In this document: in pieces, positions 35,436 to 42,963 of the stretch
Layout of the letters: every line of letters begins with the position of its first letter
Position numbering within the stretch: position 1 is the stretch's first letter
Assembly: GCF_900102375.1 (NCBI RefSeq)
Contig: NZ_FNBO01000012.1
Coordinates: forward strand, 1 to 64,000
From: Halorubrum xinjiangense
GTDB taxonomy: Archaea > Halobacteriota > Halobacteria > Halobacteriales > Haloferacaceae
Direction: 5' to 3'
DNA: 64,000 nucleotides
Notes under the pieces: model-generated
The model's input: only the letters and a program-made list of their open reading frames with translations
What the model was told of the DNA's origin: nothing
The model's database searches: none
Translations under genes and position numbers: made by a program

Positions 35436-35660
35436 GGCGCGTGCCGACGAGCGGCCACAGGCCGCGAGTCGCACGCGCGAGGGAGTCGCTGGCGCCGCGG
35501 GCGCCAGCGACGAGGCTGGGGAGGCGTGAGGCTGCGGTCCCGCGAGCAACGCGAGCGGGAGCACGGAAGTCGCAGCCCGCGCAGCGAACGAAGTGAGCGA
35601 GCAGGACCGTCTTCCGGAGGTGCGGTTGCGGTCGGGTGGGCCTCACAGCTGGGGCTTTGG
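35436..35660 (-). repeat. Stem-loop-rich intergenic repeat (copy C, internally deleted)
   Basis: Reverse orientation. It contains the GGCGCGTGC end, a GTCGCTGGCGCC/GGCGCCAGCGAC hairpin (about 35485-35511), GAGGCTGGGGAGGCGTGAGG, a CCCGC/GCGGG hairpin and the 51-nt module GGAAGTCGCAG...GTCTTCC (35565-35615). It ends CAGCTGGGGCTTTGG. The long inverted-arm module of copies A, B and D is reduced to one arm (CCTCACAGCTG). A further fragment GCGGCTGGGGCTTTG lies at 35702-35716. No gene is seen in 35363-35787. Confidence 0.65.
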
Positions 35661-35787
35661 CGGTGTTCACTGTGTTGCCGTGGTCAGTTATTTATTAGCG
35701 AGCGGCTGGGGCTTTGTACGTGTCCGTCGACGCTCCGATGTCGTGATCCACTTATAAACCGCTCCCACCAAACTACACTCCAGCCTA

Positions 35788-36486
35788 TCAGCAGTACTCG
35801 CAGTCGCAGTAGACCTCACAAACCCGGTTGTCACAGTCCGCCCCTCGCGCGGAACAGTGCTCGCGACCGTGCCGGATCAGCAACACGTGAAGCGGGTAGA
35901 TCAGCTCGTCGGGCACCCGCTCGTCTAACACCTCGTGAGCGCGCTCGTTGGACGCCGACTCCGGGACGAGCCCGAACCGCTTCGAGACGCGCTCCACGTG
36001 GGTGTCCACCGCCATCGTCGGCTTCCCGAAATGGAAGTTCAACACGACGCTGGCGGTCTTCGGGCCGACACCCTTGATCTCGGTGAGCCAGTCTTTCGCC
36101 TCGTCGGTCGGCATCGCGTCGAGGAACGCCAGCGAGTACGCGCCGCCGGTCTCCTCGCGGATCGCGGTCAGCGCGCGCTGGATCCGCGCGGCCTTCTGGT
36201 TAGCGAGCCCCGCCACGCGGATCGTCTCCTTCAGCTCCTCGTGGTCGGCGGCCTCGATCGCCGCGAAGTCGTCGTAGCGGTCGAACAGCGCCTCCGAGGC
36301 GCGCCGCGTGTTCGCGTCGGCGACGTTCTGCGAGAGAATCGTCGTCACCAGCTGGCGGACGCCCTCTCCCGGCTCGGCCGTCGGGTCCGCGCCGTGCTCG
36401 GCCACGCGATCGACCGGGTCGTACAGCGACACGAGGTCGTCGTGAAGCGCCCGGACCCGCGTCTCGTCCCACTGCTGTGTCGACAT
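35788..36486 (-). CDS. nth: Endonuclease III (DNA glycosylase/AP lyase)
   Basis: 232 residues. HhH-GPD family: TTILSQNVADANTRRASEAL, the helix-hairpin-helix LTEIKGVGPKTASVVLNF with the catalytic Lys in GPKT, and the catalytic Asp in MAVDTHVERVSKRFG. A C-terminal cysteine-rich tail (HCSARGADCDNRVCEVYCDC) supplies the ligands of the 4Fe-4S cluster, with extra cysteines at the very end. It removes oxidised pyrimidines from DNA. Complete, typical length. Confidence 0.92.
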   Translation of the reverse strand: MSTQQWDETRVRALHDDLVSLYDPVDRVAEHGADPTAEPGEGVRQLVTTILSQNVADANTRRASEALFDRYDDFAAIEAADHEELKETIRVAGLANQKAARIQRALTAIREETGGAYSLAFLDAMPTDEAKDWLTEIKGVGPKTASVVLNFHFGKPTMAVDTHVERVSKRFGLVPESASNERAHEVLDERVPDELIYPLHVLLIRHGREHCSARGADCDNRVCEVYCDCEYC

Positions 36487-36580
36487 ACGCGCGCTACGTG
36501 CGCTGCCGACTTTAGGCCGACGGCCGCGAACGATTTCAGCGCGTCGACCGGGGGCGACCCTCCGACCGCGGCCGCGGGCC

Positions 36581-36590
36581 GTTTATATAT
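36581..36590 (+). promoter_or_regulatory. TATA box of the TFB-like gene
   Basis: GTTTATATAT is centred about 27 nt before the GTG at 36612. This is the spacing expected for a leaderless archaeal transcript and supports the GTG start. Confidence 0.6.
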
Positions 36591-36611
36591 CTCCCTCGAC
36601 TACTCCGGCGC

Positions 36612-36920
36612 GTGTACCGGGCGAGCGACCGAGTCGACAACGAGGCGTGGATCGAACTGGTCGAGAAGGCGTGCGCCTCGCTCGATCTGGACGAGCAGAC
36701 GCGCTCGACCGCGGTCGACCTCTTCCTCTCCCGCGCTCCCGACGACGACCGGGGGAAGCGCGTCGCGGCCGCCGCCAGCCTCTACGCCGCCGGCCTGATC
36801 CGCGGCGAGGAGCGGTCGCAGTCCGCCGTCGCCGACGCGATGGACGTCTCGCGTCTCTCGGTCCAGAAGCGCTGGAAGCCAATCTTAGAAGACGCGGGCT
36901 TCTCGCCGCCCTCGTGGTGA
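36612..36920 (+). CDS. Single-repeat TFB-like (cyclin fold) protein
   Basis: 102 residues from GTG, supported by a TATA box at leaderless spacing. It carries one cyclin-like repeat resembling the core of archaeal TFB: RVDNEAWIELVEKACASLDL, RVAAAASLYAAGLIRGEER, QSAVADAMDVSRLSVQKRWK. It lacks the zinc ribbon, the B-finger and the second repeat of full TFB (about 320 residues). It may bind DNA or interfere with TBP/TFB. It is not a fragment by decay: the promoter and frame are intact. It is convergent with flpA-nop5. Confidence 0.75.
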   Translation: MYRASDRVDNEAWIELVEKACASLDLDEQTRSTAVDLFLSRAPDDDRGKRVAAAASLYAAGLIRGEERSQSAVADAMDVSRLSVQKRWKPILEDAGFSPPSW

Positions 36921-36962
36921 GCCGGTCCCCGGAGCCCCGCCGGGTACCACGGTCGGCGACCG

Positions 36963-37601
36963 CTACCGCGGCGTCGCCACGACGCCGAGGTGGTCCTCGT
37001 GGTACCGATCCAACCGCCGCGTCTCCAGGATCTCGTACGCCTCCCGGAGCCGGTCGAGCGCGCCCTCGAACACCGCGTCCGGCTCCGCGGTCACGTCCTC
37101 GCTTCGCGCCTTGATCGCCAGCAGCAGCCGCCCGTCGTCGGCCAGGAACCGCGCGTTGCGCACGGCGACGTCGGCCTGCCCGCGCGTGGCCACGTCCTGG
37201 ACGATCGCGTCCACGTCGCTCTCGACGACGTGCGCGTACGTCTCCGGCTTCCGCGCGTCCTTGAGCAGCGGGAACAGCCGCTTGCGGGACGCCGCGGCGT
37301 CGAGCAGGTCCCGCGCCGGTCGGGGCGCGAACTCGACGGCGTAGGTCGGCCCCGCGAAGTCGGCGACGTGGCTCACGGTGGTGCCGCTCGCGGCGCCGAG
37401 GTAGAGCACCGTCTCGCCGCCCGTCAGGCCGGTCTCGAACCCGAGTTCGAGCATGCCGCCGAGCTTCGACCGCTCGGGGTCCCACGCGCGCCAGCCGTCA
37501 GCCGTCGGCTCGCCGTACACCGGCTCGCCCCGGGTCGCCAGCCGCTCCTCGCCGTCGACCTCGCGGCGCTCGACGCCGTCCGGGAGCGCCGGCTCACTCA
37601 T
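36963..37601 (-). CDS. flpA: Fibrillarin-like rRNA/tRNA 2'-O-methyltransferase
   Basis: 212 residues. Archaeal fibrillarin: YGEPTADGWRAWDPERSKLG, the SAM loop VLYLGAASGTTVSHVADF, YAVEFAPRPARDLLDAA, LFPLLKDARKPETYAHVVE (catalytic Asp-Lys region) and LLLAIKARSED. It is the catalytic subunit of box C/D RNPs, which methylate ribose in rRNA and tRNA. The start overlaps the end of nop5 by 8 nt, so the two subunits are translationally coupled. Confidence 0.94.
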   Translation of the reverse strand: MSEPALPDGVERREVDGEERLATRGEPVYGEPTADGWRAWDPERSKLGGMLELGFETGLTGGETVLYLGAASGTTVSHVADFAGPTYAVEFAPRPARDLLDAAASRKRLFPLLKDARKPETYAHVVESDVDAIVQDVATRGQADVAVRNARFLADDGRLLLAIKARSEDVTAEPDAVFEGALDRLREAYEILETRRLDRYHEDHLGVVATPR

Positions 37602-38544
37602 CGGCGGCCCCTCCGTCGGTCGCCGCGTCGTCGCCGGCGCGGGCGCGGATCGTCGCCATCCGCTCGCGGAGGTCGTCGTGGAGCTGCGCCCGACGCTCGC
37701 CGGCGTAGTGGTCGGCGCGGGCCGCGAGCGTCAGCTTCCCGGCAAGCGCGCGCGCCGCGGAGCCGCGGTCCTCGGGCCGCGTCCCGCGGACGTACTCGTG
37801 GGTGTAGATGATCCCGTGTTTCGGTGAGGGCGCGCGTCCTGAGAGGTGCGCGAACAGCGCGTCCTCGGCGCCGAGCACCTGGACCGTCCCGGAGGGCTTC
37901 TTCGCGAGCGACTCCAGCCCGCCCGCGAGCGCGATCAGCCGCGCGGCCAGCTCCGGGCCGGCCATCTCGGCGAGGTTCGGCGCGACCGCGGGCGCGACCC
38001 GGCCGATCGTCTCGGCGAGTTCGGCCCGCTCGTCGTCGAGTTCGGCGGCGCGCGCCGCGAGGGACACCGCCCGCCGCTCCGCCTCGCTCTCGGGCTCGCG
38101 CGCCGCGACCGCCCGCGCGCCCTCGATTCCGGAGCCGACGTCGTCGAAGAGGCTCCCCGTCCACTCGACGGCGCGCTCGGCGAGCTCGTTGGCGACGCGC
38201 TCGGTATCGTCCATCGCCCGGACCGCGTGGATCAGCTGCGCGTCGTCGGCGCGCTCGCGCTCGCGGACCGCCTCGCGGGTCGCGCGCGTCGTCGCGGCTT
38301 TGAGCCGATCGTAGTACTCGTCCGTGTCGGCCGCGAACCCGGAGTCCACGGCGTGCGCCGGCCAGTCCGCGGGCGACGCGGCGGTCCCGTCGCGTACCCG
38401 CGCCGCGGCCGCCGCGGTCGCTCTGCTGTCGCTCTCCGTCTCGGTGTCGGTCTCGTCCGTCGCGTCCGACGGCAGCGCCTCGAACCAGCCGTCTCCGCCG
38501 TCGGACGCTGCGCTCGCGTCCGGTCCGGCGTCGGTGTCGCTCAT
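37594..38544 (-). CDS. Nop5 (Nop56/58) scaffold of box C/D RNP
   Basis: 316 residues. An acidic N-terminal segment, a coiled-coil region (about 85-180) and the C-terminal NOP domain with LGAEDALFAHLSGRAPSPK, HGIIYTHEYVRG, and AGKLTLAARADHYAGERR. It bridges fibrillarin to L7Ae and the guide RNA. It is first gene of the nop5-flpA operon. The N-terminal fibrillarin-binding domain (to about 80) is short and very acidic relative to other archaea. Confidence 0.92.
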   Translation of the reverse strand: MSDTDAGPDASAASDGGDGWFEALPSDATDETDTETESDSRATAAAAARVRDGTAASPADWPAHAVDSGFAADTDEYYDRLKAATTRATREAVRERERADDAQLIHAVRAMDDTERVANELAERAVEWTGSLFDDVGSGIEGARAVAAREPESEAERRAVSLAARAAELDDERAELAETIGRVAPAVAPNLAEMAGPELAARLIALAGGLESLAKKPSGTVQVLGAEDALFAHLSGRAPSPKHGIIYTHEYVRGTRPEDRGSAARALAGKLTLAARADHYAGERRAQLHDDLRERMATIRARAGDDAATDGGAADE

Positions 38545-38649
38545 TGCCGCCGGCTACTCGCCCCGGCGGTATAGACGTTCCCGATGCGGCTCGGCGGTCG
38601 TCCGCCCGCGGACGGTCGCGCGAGCGCGTCGGTTCCGTCGCCGTCTCGG

Positions 38650-38892
38650 TTACGCCGCGTCGGCCTCGGCGCCCTCGTCGCCGTCAGTATCGGCGTCGTC
38701 CTCGCCGTCGTCGGCGAACACCCCGCCGGCGCCCGACTTCAGTTCGGCGAGGGTCGCCCCCGCCAGCCCGCCGAGCGCGCCGCCGGTGCTGGCCGCGTTC
38801 CGGCTCCACACCCCGCCGACCGCGGCGCCCACCGCGGCGCCGACGGCCGCGTACTTCGCCCTGCTCAACGCTGTTCGGATTCGGGATCCCAT
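38650..38892 (-). CDS. Small glycine-zipper membrane protein
   Basis: 80 residues. The N-terminus IRTALSRAKYAAVGAAVGAAVGGVWSRNAAS and GGALGGLAGATLAELKSGAGG form glycine-zipper segments likely to insert into membranes; an acidic tail follows. Homologous small proteins are common in haloarchaea; function unknown. The ATG at 38892 starts MGSRIRTAL. It lies 105 nt upstream of the nop5 start, on the same strand, but is probably independent. Confidence 0.65.
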   Translation of the reverse strand: MGSRIRTALSRAKYAAVGAAVGAAVGGVWSRNAASTGGALGGLAGATLAELKSGAGGVFADDGEDDADTDGDEGAEADAA

Positions 38893-39022
38893 ACCTCCCT
38901 ATTTCTTGTCTGCTCATAAAAATGTGTCTGCGAAAACCACTAATTCGCGCGGTCGACGAGGGAGAGTAGGGCGCTGCCGCTCCGGAATCGGGTCAAACGA
39001 GAGAGCTTCGGCTCGCTCGCGC

Positions 39023-39805
39023 CTATTGGAGCCGCTTCGTCGTCTCGACGAGGGGGTGTCTCGCGTAGTCGACGATCTCGATGTCGCTGACGACGCTGAG
39101 CCCCTCCTTCTCGGCGGTCTTCGCCATCCCGAGATCGACCGTGGTCTGCGGGACGATGACGTACGCGTCCATCGTCTCGATGCCGGCCTCGCGCGCGGCC
39201 ATCGCCCGGTGGTGCCCGTCGGCTAGGTAGAGGGTGCCGCCATTGTCGATGACGACGAGGGGCTCGGCGAGCCCGTGTTCGAGCTCGTACTGGCGCCCTT
39301 CCAGCTCGTCGGCGTACACGCGGGCCTGCGTCGGCGTCAGCTCCGCGATCGCCACCTCGCGGCGCTCCTCGTCGAGGTCGACGCCGTGGATCTGCGAGAG
39401 GGTTCGCATTAGCTTTCCCACCTTACCGGGCGTCGCGCGCTCGATCTGCGAGCGCACGACGTCGGTGTTCGAGATGATCCCGACGAGGTTGTCGGCGTCG
39501 TCGACGACCGGGAGCCGCTGGATGCCCGATCGTAGTATCACCCGCGCGGCGTCGGTCACCTTCATGTCCGGGTGCGCGACGATCAGGTCCTCCGTCATCA
39601 CCGTGAACACGGGCGCGTCGTCGTCCGCAAGCAGGAGGTCCCCGGCCGAGACGAACCCCTCGACGGTGCGGCCCTGCGTCACCGGGAACCCGTTGTGGCC
39701 GTCGCTGTCGGCCATGCGACGCGCGACGGTCGCCACCGTCTCGTCCGGACTGACCGTCTCCACCTCGCGGGTCATGTACTCCCCGACCGTCGGTTTCCCG
39801 CTCAT
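39023..39805 (-). CDS. CBS-pair protein with ParB-like domain
   Basis: 260 residues from ATG 39805. Two CBS motifs (VGEYMTREVETVSPDETVA, VMTEDLIVAHPDMKVTDAA) with NGFPVTQGRTVEGFVS and IQRLPVVDDADNLVGIISNTD are followed by a ParB/Srx-type domain (LEHGLAEPLVVIDNGGTLYLADGHHRAMAAREAG, motif ADGHHRAMA). CBS pairs bind adenosyl ligands; the ParB fold in such proteins may act as a nucleotide-dependent enzyme or DNA-binding unit. This domain pair is conserved in haloarchaea; its function is unknown. Upstream in-frame sequence to 39916 is discarded. Confidence 0.85.
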   Translation of the reverse strand: MSGKPTVGEYMTREVETVSPDETVATVARRMADSDGHNGFPVTQGRTVEGFVSAGDLLLADDDAPVFTVMTEDLIVAHPDMKVTDAARVILRSGIQRLPVVDDADNLVGIISNTDVVRSQIERATPGKVGKLMRTLSQIHGVDLDEERREVAIAELTPTQARVYADELEGRQYELEHGLAEPLVVIDNGGTLYLADGHHRAMAAREAGIETMDAYVIVPQTTVDLGMAKTAEKEGLSVVSDIEIVDYARHPLVETTKRLQ

Positions 39806-39971
39806 CGTCCGCCGTAGAGGCTCCCGGGATAAAAAGAGGGCGGGGCGACGGAGACCCGCTCCGGCGACGCAGCGCGTCCGCCCGCCGGAGCGCCACGAGC
39901 GGACGACCTCCGCCACACGCCGGCAGCGGATGGTTCCGCGGTTTCCTGACGCCCGTCGGCCGAGGGCGGCG

Positions 39972-40337
39972 TTACCTCGCGGACGGCCCCCAAGTCACCG
40001 ATTCGTCGGGCTCGCCGTTCGGACGCTCGACCCGAGTCCTGAGTCCCCCGTGCTCGTCGACGGTGATCGAGACGCGGCTCACGTTCCGCTCGTAGCGTCG
40101 ATACCTCCCCTTTTCGGCGTCTATCGAGACGTGTTCCGTCACCAGGTCCAACTCGTTGAGTGCGTCCAAGCGCCGGTACACCGTCGACATCGGGATACCG
40201 CACTCCTCGACAACCTCGGCGACCGATGTCGGCTCGTTGAGAGCGGCGAGGATCGTCCGGTTTGTCTCCTCGCTCAGGGCGTCGAGGAGCCGCTGGACGA
40301 ACTGCGACTCGTCGCGTTTCGAGCGGGCGTCACTCAT
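39972..40337 (-). CDS. Winged-helix regulator (ArsR-like)
   Basis: 121 residues from ATG 40337; a GTG at 40424 would add 29 residues. LLDALSEETNRTILAALNEPTSVAEVVEECGIPMSTVYRRLDALNELDLV is a winged helix with a clear recognition helix; the wing and a beta hairpin follow (RYERNVSRVSITVDEHG). It resembles small ArsR/MarR-like haloarchaeal regulators. It has one Cys, in the recognition region. The palindrome at 40466-40479 lies upstream of this gene and may be its own operator. Confidence 0.75.
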   Translation of the reverse strand: MSDARSKRDESQFVQRLLDALSEETNRTILAALNEPTSVAEVVEECGIPMSTVYRRLDALNELDLVTEHVSIDAEKGRYRRYERNVSRVSITVDEHGGLRTRVERPNGEPDESVTWGPSAR

Positions 40338-40465
40338 CGCGAACGACCGGTGACGCGAGATCGCTTCGTCGGGCTCCGTCCCCGCCTCCCGTGCGCTTCG
40401 TCTCTGACTCGACGTGGGTACCACTCATTATCGGGGATTGCGCCCACAGCGGCTAGTGTGTCCGT

Positions 40466-40479
40466 TTGTCGCAGGACAA
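40466..40479. promoter_or_regulatory. Palindrome TTGTC-GCAG-GACAA (operator motif copy 1)
   Basis: A perfect 5+4+5 palindrome between the rhodanese stop (40508) and the winged-helix gene. The same pattern TTGKC-N4-GACAA recurs at 42291, 45482 and 45562, all in intergenic DNA. It is a likely binding site of one regulator. Confidence 0.5.
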
Positions 40480-40507
40480 CTCCGGGGGCGCCGCCGCTCC
40501 GGTGCGC

Positions 40508-41443
40508 CTAGCTGCCGCCGTCCGACTCACCGACTTCGATCGGGACGCCGATCATGTTCCCCCACTCGGTCCAGGAGCCGTCGTAGTGTCGCACGTGTTC
40601 GTATCCGAGCAGCTCCTCGAGGACGAACCACGTGACCGACGACCGCTCGCCGATCCGACAGTAGACGATCACGTCGTCGTTGGGGGTGACCCCTCGGGAC
40701 TCGTACACGTCCGCGAGCTCCTCGTGCGACTTGAACAGGCCGTCGGGGCGGACGTTCTCGGCCCAGAACACGTTTGTCGCTCCCGGGATGTGTCCGCCAC
40801 GCATCGCTCCTTCGTCGCTGCCGGGCGGCTTCGTGACGTCGCCGCGGAACTCCTCGGGCAGGCGCACGTCGACGAACTTCGTGTCGGTACCAATCGCCGC
40901 CCGCACGTCCGTGCGCGCGGCCCGAACCTCCGGTCTGGCCGGCGCGTCGGGCGCGTCGCCGTACGTCACGTCGGGCGGCGCGACCGGCTCCGTCGTGGTC
41001 GGGTAGCCGTGTTCCGTCCAGTACTCTCGGCCGCCGTCCATGATCTTGACGTCCGGGTGGCCGTAGTGGGCGAGCTGCCAGTACAGATGCGCCGCGAACC
41101 AGTTCCTGTTGTCCCCGTAGATGACGACGGTCGTCTCCTCGGTGATCCCACGCGATTCGAGGAAGGCGGTCATCTCCGCCGGGGAGAGGATGTCGTGTGC
41201 CTCCGCCGACCGGAGGTCGGTCCGCCAGTCGACGCCGACGGCGCCGGGCGCGTGCCCCTCCTCGTAAAACGAGGCGTTGACGTCGACTTCGAGCAGCCGC
41301 AGGTCGGTCGCGTCGGAGCCGAACCGGTCGAGCCGGGCGTTCACCCAGTCGGCGCTGACGAGCACGTCCGTCGGGTACCGGCCGCCGGTCGACGCCTCTG
41401 TCGGCTCTCGCTGATCGTCGTCCGTGGGGAGTTCGCCGGTCAT
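40508..41443 (-). CDS. Sulfurtransferase (two-domain rhodanese)
   Basis: 311 residues. The N-terminal inactive rhodanese domain (VLVSADWVNARLD, HAPGAVGVDWRTDL) and the C-terminal active domain (FVDVRLPEEFRGDV, GHIPGATNVFW) with the active-site loop VYCRIGERSS (persulfide Cys). It resembles thiosulfate sulfurtransferases (CRIGERS is typical of the thiosulfate group in archaea and actinobacteria). It moves sulfane sulfur to acceptors such as cyanide or thiols. Its ATG overlaps the stop of the upstream HTH gene (4 nt), so the regulator and enzyme are co-expressed. Confidence 0.9.
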   Translation of the reverse strand: MTGELPTDDDQREPTEASTGGRYPTDVLVSADWVNARLDRFGSDATDLRLLEVDVNASFYEEGHAPGAVGVDWRTDLRSAEAHDILSPAEMTAFLESRGITEETTVVIYGDNRNWFAAHLYWQLAHYGHPDVKIMDGGREYWTEHGYPTTTEPVAPPDVTYGDAPDAPARPEVRAARTDVRAAIGTDTKFVDVRLPEEFRGDVTKPPGSDEGAMRGGHIPGATNVFWAENVRPDGLFKSHEELADVYESRGVTPNDDVIVYCRIGERSSVTWFVLEELLGYEHVRHYDGSWTEWGNMIGVPIEVGESDGGS

Positions 41444-42159
41444 GCTTGTTGGTCCGCGAATCGTTTCGCTAACTCAGCGGTCGCGCGTCGCAGCCGGTAG
41501 GACACCGTCGAGCGGGGCTCTCCGAGCTCCGCCGCGAGCTCGTCGAGCGTCACTCCCCGCGGCGTCTCGAAGTAGCCGCGCTCGACCGCGAGCAGCAGCG
41601 TCTCGCGCTGCTCGGCGGGAACGTCCGGTCGAGAGAGCAGCTCGCTCTCCCAGTGGTCGACCTCGGTCAGGTGTTCGAACGAGAACGACAGCCCGTCGCC
41701 GAGCTTCGCGGCCAGCGTGTCGTACAACAGCCCAATCTTCGAGTCGTCCTGGACCAACACGCGCCACCGGACCGTATCGCCGGACCGCGTCTGCTCGAAG
41801 AGGACGCCCCCGTCGACGTACTTCGCCGTGATCAGCGGCACAGACTCGCAGTAGTCAACGTCGGAGACGTACGTGTACGTCACTCGCCGCCGCTGCTCGT
41901 TGGTCAACAGGCTCGTCGTGCGGTTCGATTGACACTCCCGAGCGCTGATCGACTCGCGGTCGACGGACTCGTCTAAGAGCAGCTCGTCGACGGCGTCGAG
42001 GTCGGCCGCGTCGCCGGTCACCGATTCGAGCTTCCACAGCTCCGTGGGATCGAGACACGAGTAGGTCGCCTCCGACTGGAGGGACTCGCGCTCGATGAAC
42101 AGGTCGACGTACTCGTCGGCGCCGGGTTCGTACGTTATGGTAAACGTGAAGTCGTACAT
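41440..42159 (-). CDS. Bat-type HTH_10 transcription regulator
   Basis: 239 residues from ATG 42159. The N-terminal 180 residues form the Bat-like beta-rich domain (YDFTFTITYEPGADEYVDLFIERESLQSEATYSCLDP) with three cysteines (35, 76, 104) that could sense redox or sulfur compounds. The C-terminal HTH_10 (EQRETLLLAVERGYFETPRG, TLDELAAELGEPRSTVSYRLRRA) resembles haloarchaeal sulfur- and DMSO-responsive regulators of this family. The gene overlaps the sulfurtransferase. This makes control of sulfur metabolism or respiration a good hypothesis. A long in-frame extension upstream is basic shadow sequence. Confidence 0.82.
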   Translation of the reverse strand: MYDFTFTITYEPGADEYVDLFIERESLQSEATYSCLDPTELWKLESVTGDAADLDAVDELLLDESVDRESISARECQSNRTTSLLTNEQRRRVTYTYVSDVDYCESVPLITAKYVDGGVLFEQTRSGDTVRWRVLVQDDSKIGLLYDTLAAKLGDGLSFSFEHLTEVDHWESELLSRPDVPAEQRETLLLAVERGYFETPRGVTLDELAAELGEPRSTVSYRLRRATAELAKRFADQQA

Positions 42160-42290
42160 CTGACGGTGAACTCGTTCGTTTCTTCTGTCTCGGTTCGCGG
42201 CTTCCGCCTCGCGCTCGGCCGAGCCGTCGGGTTCGGCCGAACGGCCGCAGTCGGCCGAGCGGTCGCGGTCGACCGCGCTTCGGCCGGAAG

Positions 42291-42304
42291 TTGGCCCTCG
42301 ACAA
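42291..42304. promoter_or_regulatory. Palindrome TTGGC-CCTC-GACAA (operator motif copy 2)
   Basis: One mismatch from the perfect TTGTC/GACAA palindrome. It is placed between the divergent HTH_10 gene (start 42159) and the small membrane protein gene (start 42344), so it could control both. Confidence 0.45.
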
Positions 42305-42343
42305 CGCGTCTGATATGGGTTCGACGCACTTACGTTGCCTCGT

Positions 42344-42583
42344 ATGGTGCGCTCACGTTCGACTCGTGAAACCCCGACCGCGCTCCGAAGTCGTCTCCTG
42401 ATACCCGCGTTTGTCGCGCTCGTCGCCGGAGTCGGGGGAGTCGCCTTCGGACTCACCCACGACGACGCCGTCACCGCGCTGGGCGCGCTCTTGTTCCTGC
42501 CAAGCGCCGCGCTGCTGTTCGGCATCGTCGCCAAGCGCCACGGAATCGGACCCGTCAGCCCGTCACGTCGGCGATCGAACTGA
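42344..42583 (+). CDS. Small two-helix membrane protein, unknown
   Basis: 79 residues from ATG 42344. Two hydrophobic helices (LLIPAFVALVAGVGGVAFGL and AVTALGALLFLPSAALLFGIVA) joined by an acidic loop THDD, with basic ends (RSRSTRETPTALRSR, KRHGIGPVSPSRRRSN). It is divergent from the HTH_10-rhodanese operon, with operator motif copy 2 40 nt upstream of its start. Family not recognised. Confidence 0.55.
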   Translation: MVRSRSTRETPTALRSRLLIPAFVALVAGVGGVAFGLTHDDAVTALGALLFLPSAALLFGIVAKRHGIGPVSPSRRRSN

Positions 42584-42716
42584 CGATCTACGCGTCGGCG
42601 AGCGGACTGCTGTCCGGCGCGTCGCCGCCCCGCTGCCCTCGGTCTGCGGCCCACGGCCGGGAACCGTCCGGTCCCCGCCGGCCGGTCCCGCTGGGGCCTC
42701 TCGGGAGGCGCTCGGC

Positions 42717-42962
42717 TCACGTCGCCTCCCGAACGCGGGCGGCGACGAGCCGGTCGACGTTGTACATGAACACGGCGACCGCGGCCAGGACCGTCGCGAA
42801 GTAGACGACGAGCTGCGGCGGCCCCGACGCAGCGCCGCCCGCGACGGCCCCGCCAAACCCGACGACGGTGAGCTCCGCCCACGTGATGAGTACGCGCGAG
42901 AGCAGTAGCGTTCCGACCGGCGACCGCCGACTCGGCTCGTTCGCCGCTGGATCGTCGCTCAT
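42717..42962 (-). CDS. Small membrane protein in the cyd operon
   Basis: 81 residues from ATG 42962. A short acidic start and two hydrophobic helices (LLLSRVLITWAELTVVGFGGAVAGG; PQLVVYFATVLAAVAVFMYNVDRLVAA). It starts one base after the cydB stop, in the position of the CydX/CydX-like small subunits that stabilise cytochrome bd in bacteria. It is longer than bacterial CydX (about 37 residues) and has no clear sequence match, so a role as a bd-oxidase partner is inference from position. Confidence 0.65.
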   Translation of the reverse strand: MSDDPAANEPSRRSPVGTLLLSRVLITWAELTVVGFGGAVAGGAASGPPQLVVYFATVLAAVAVFMYNVDRLVAARVREAT

Positions 42963-42963
42963 C

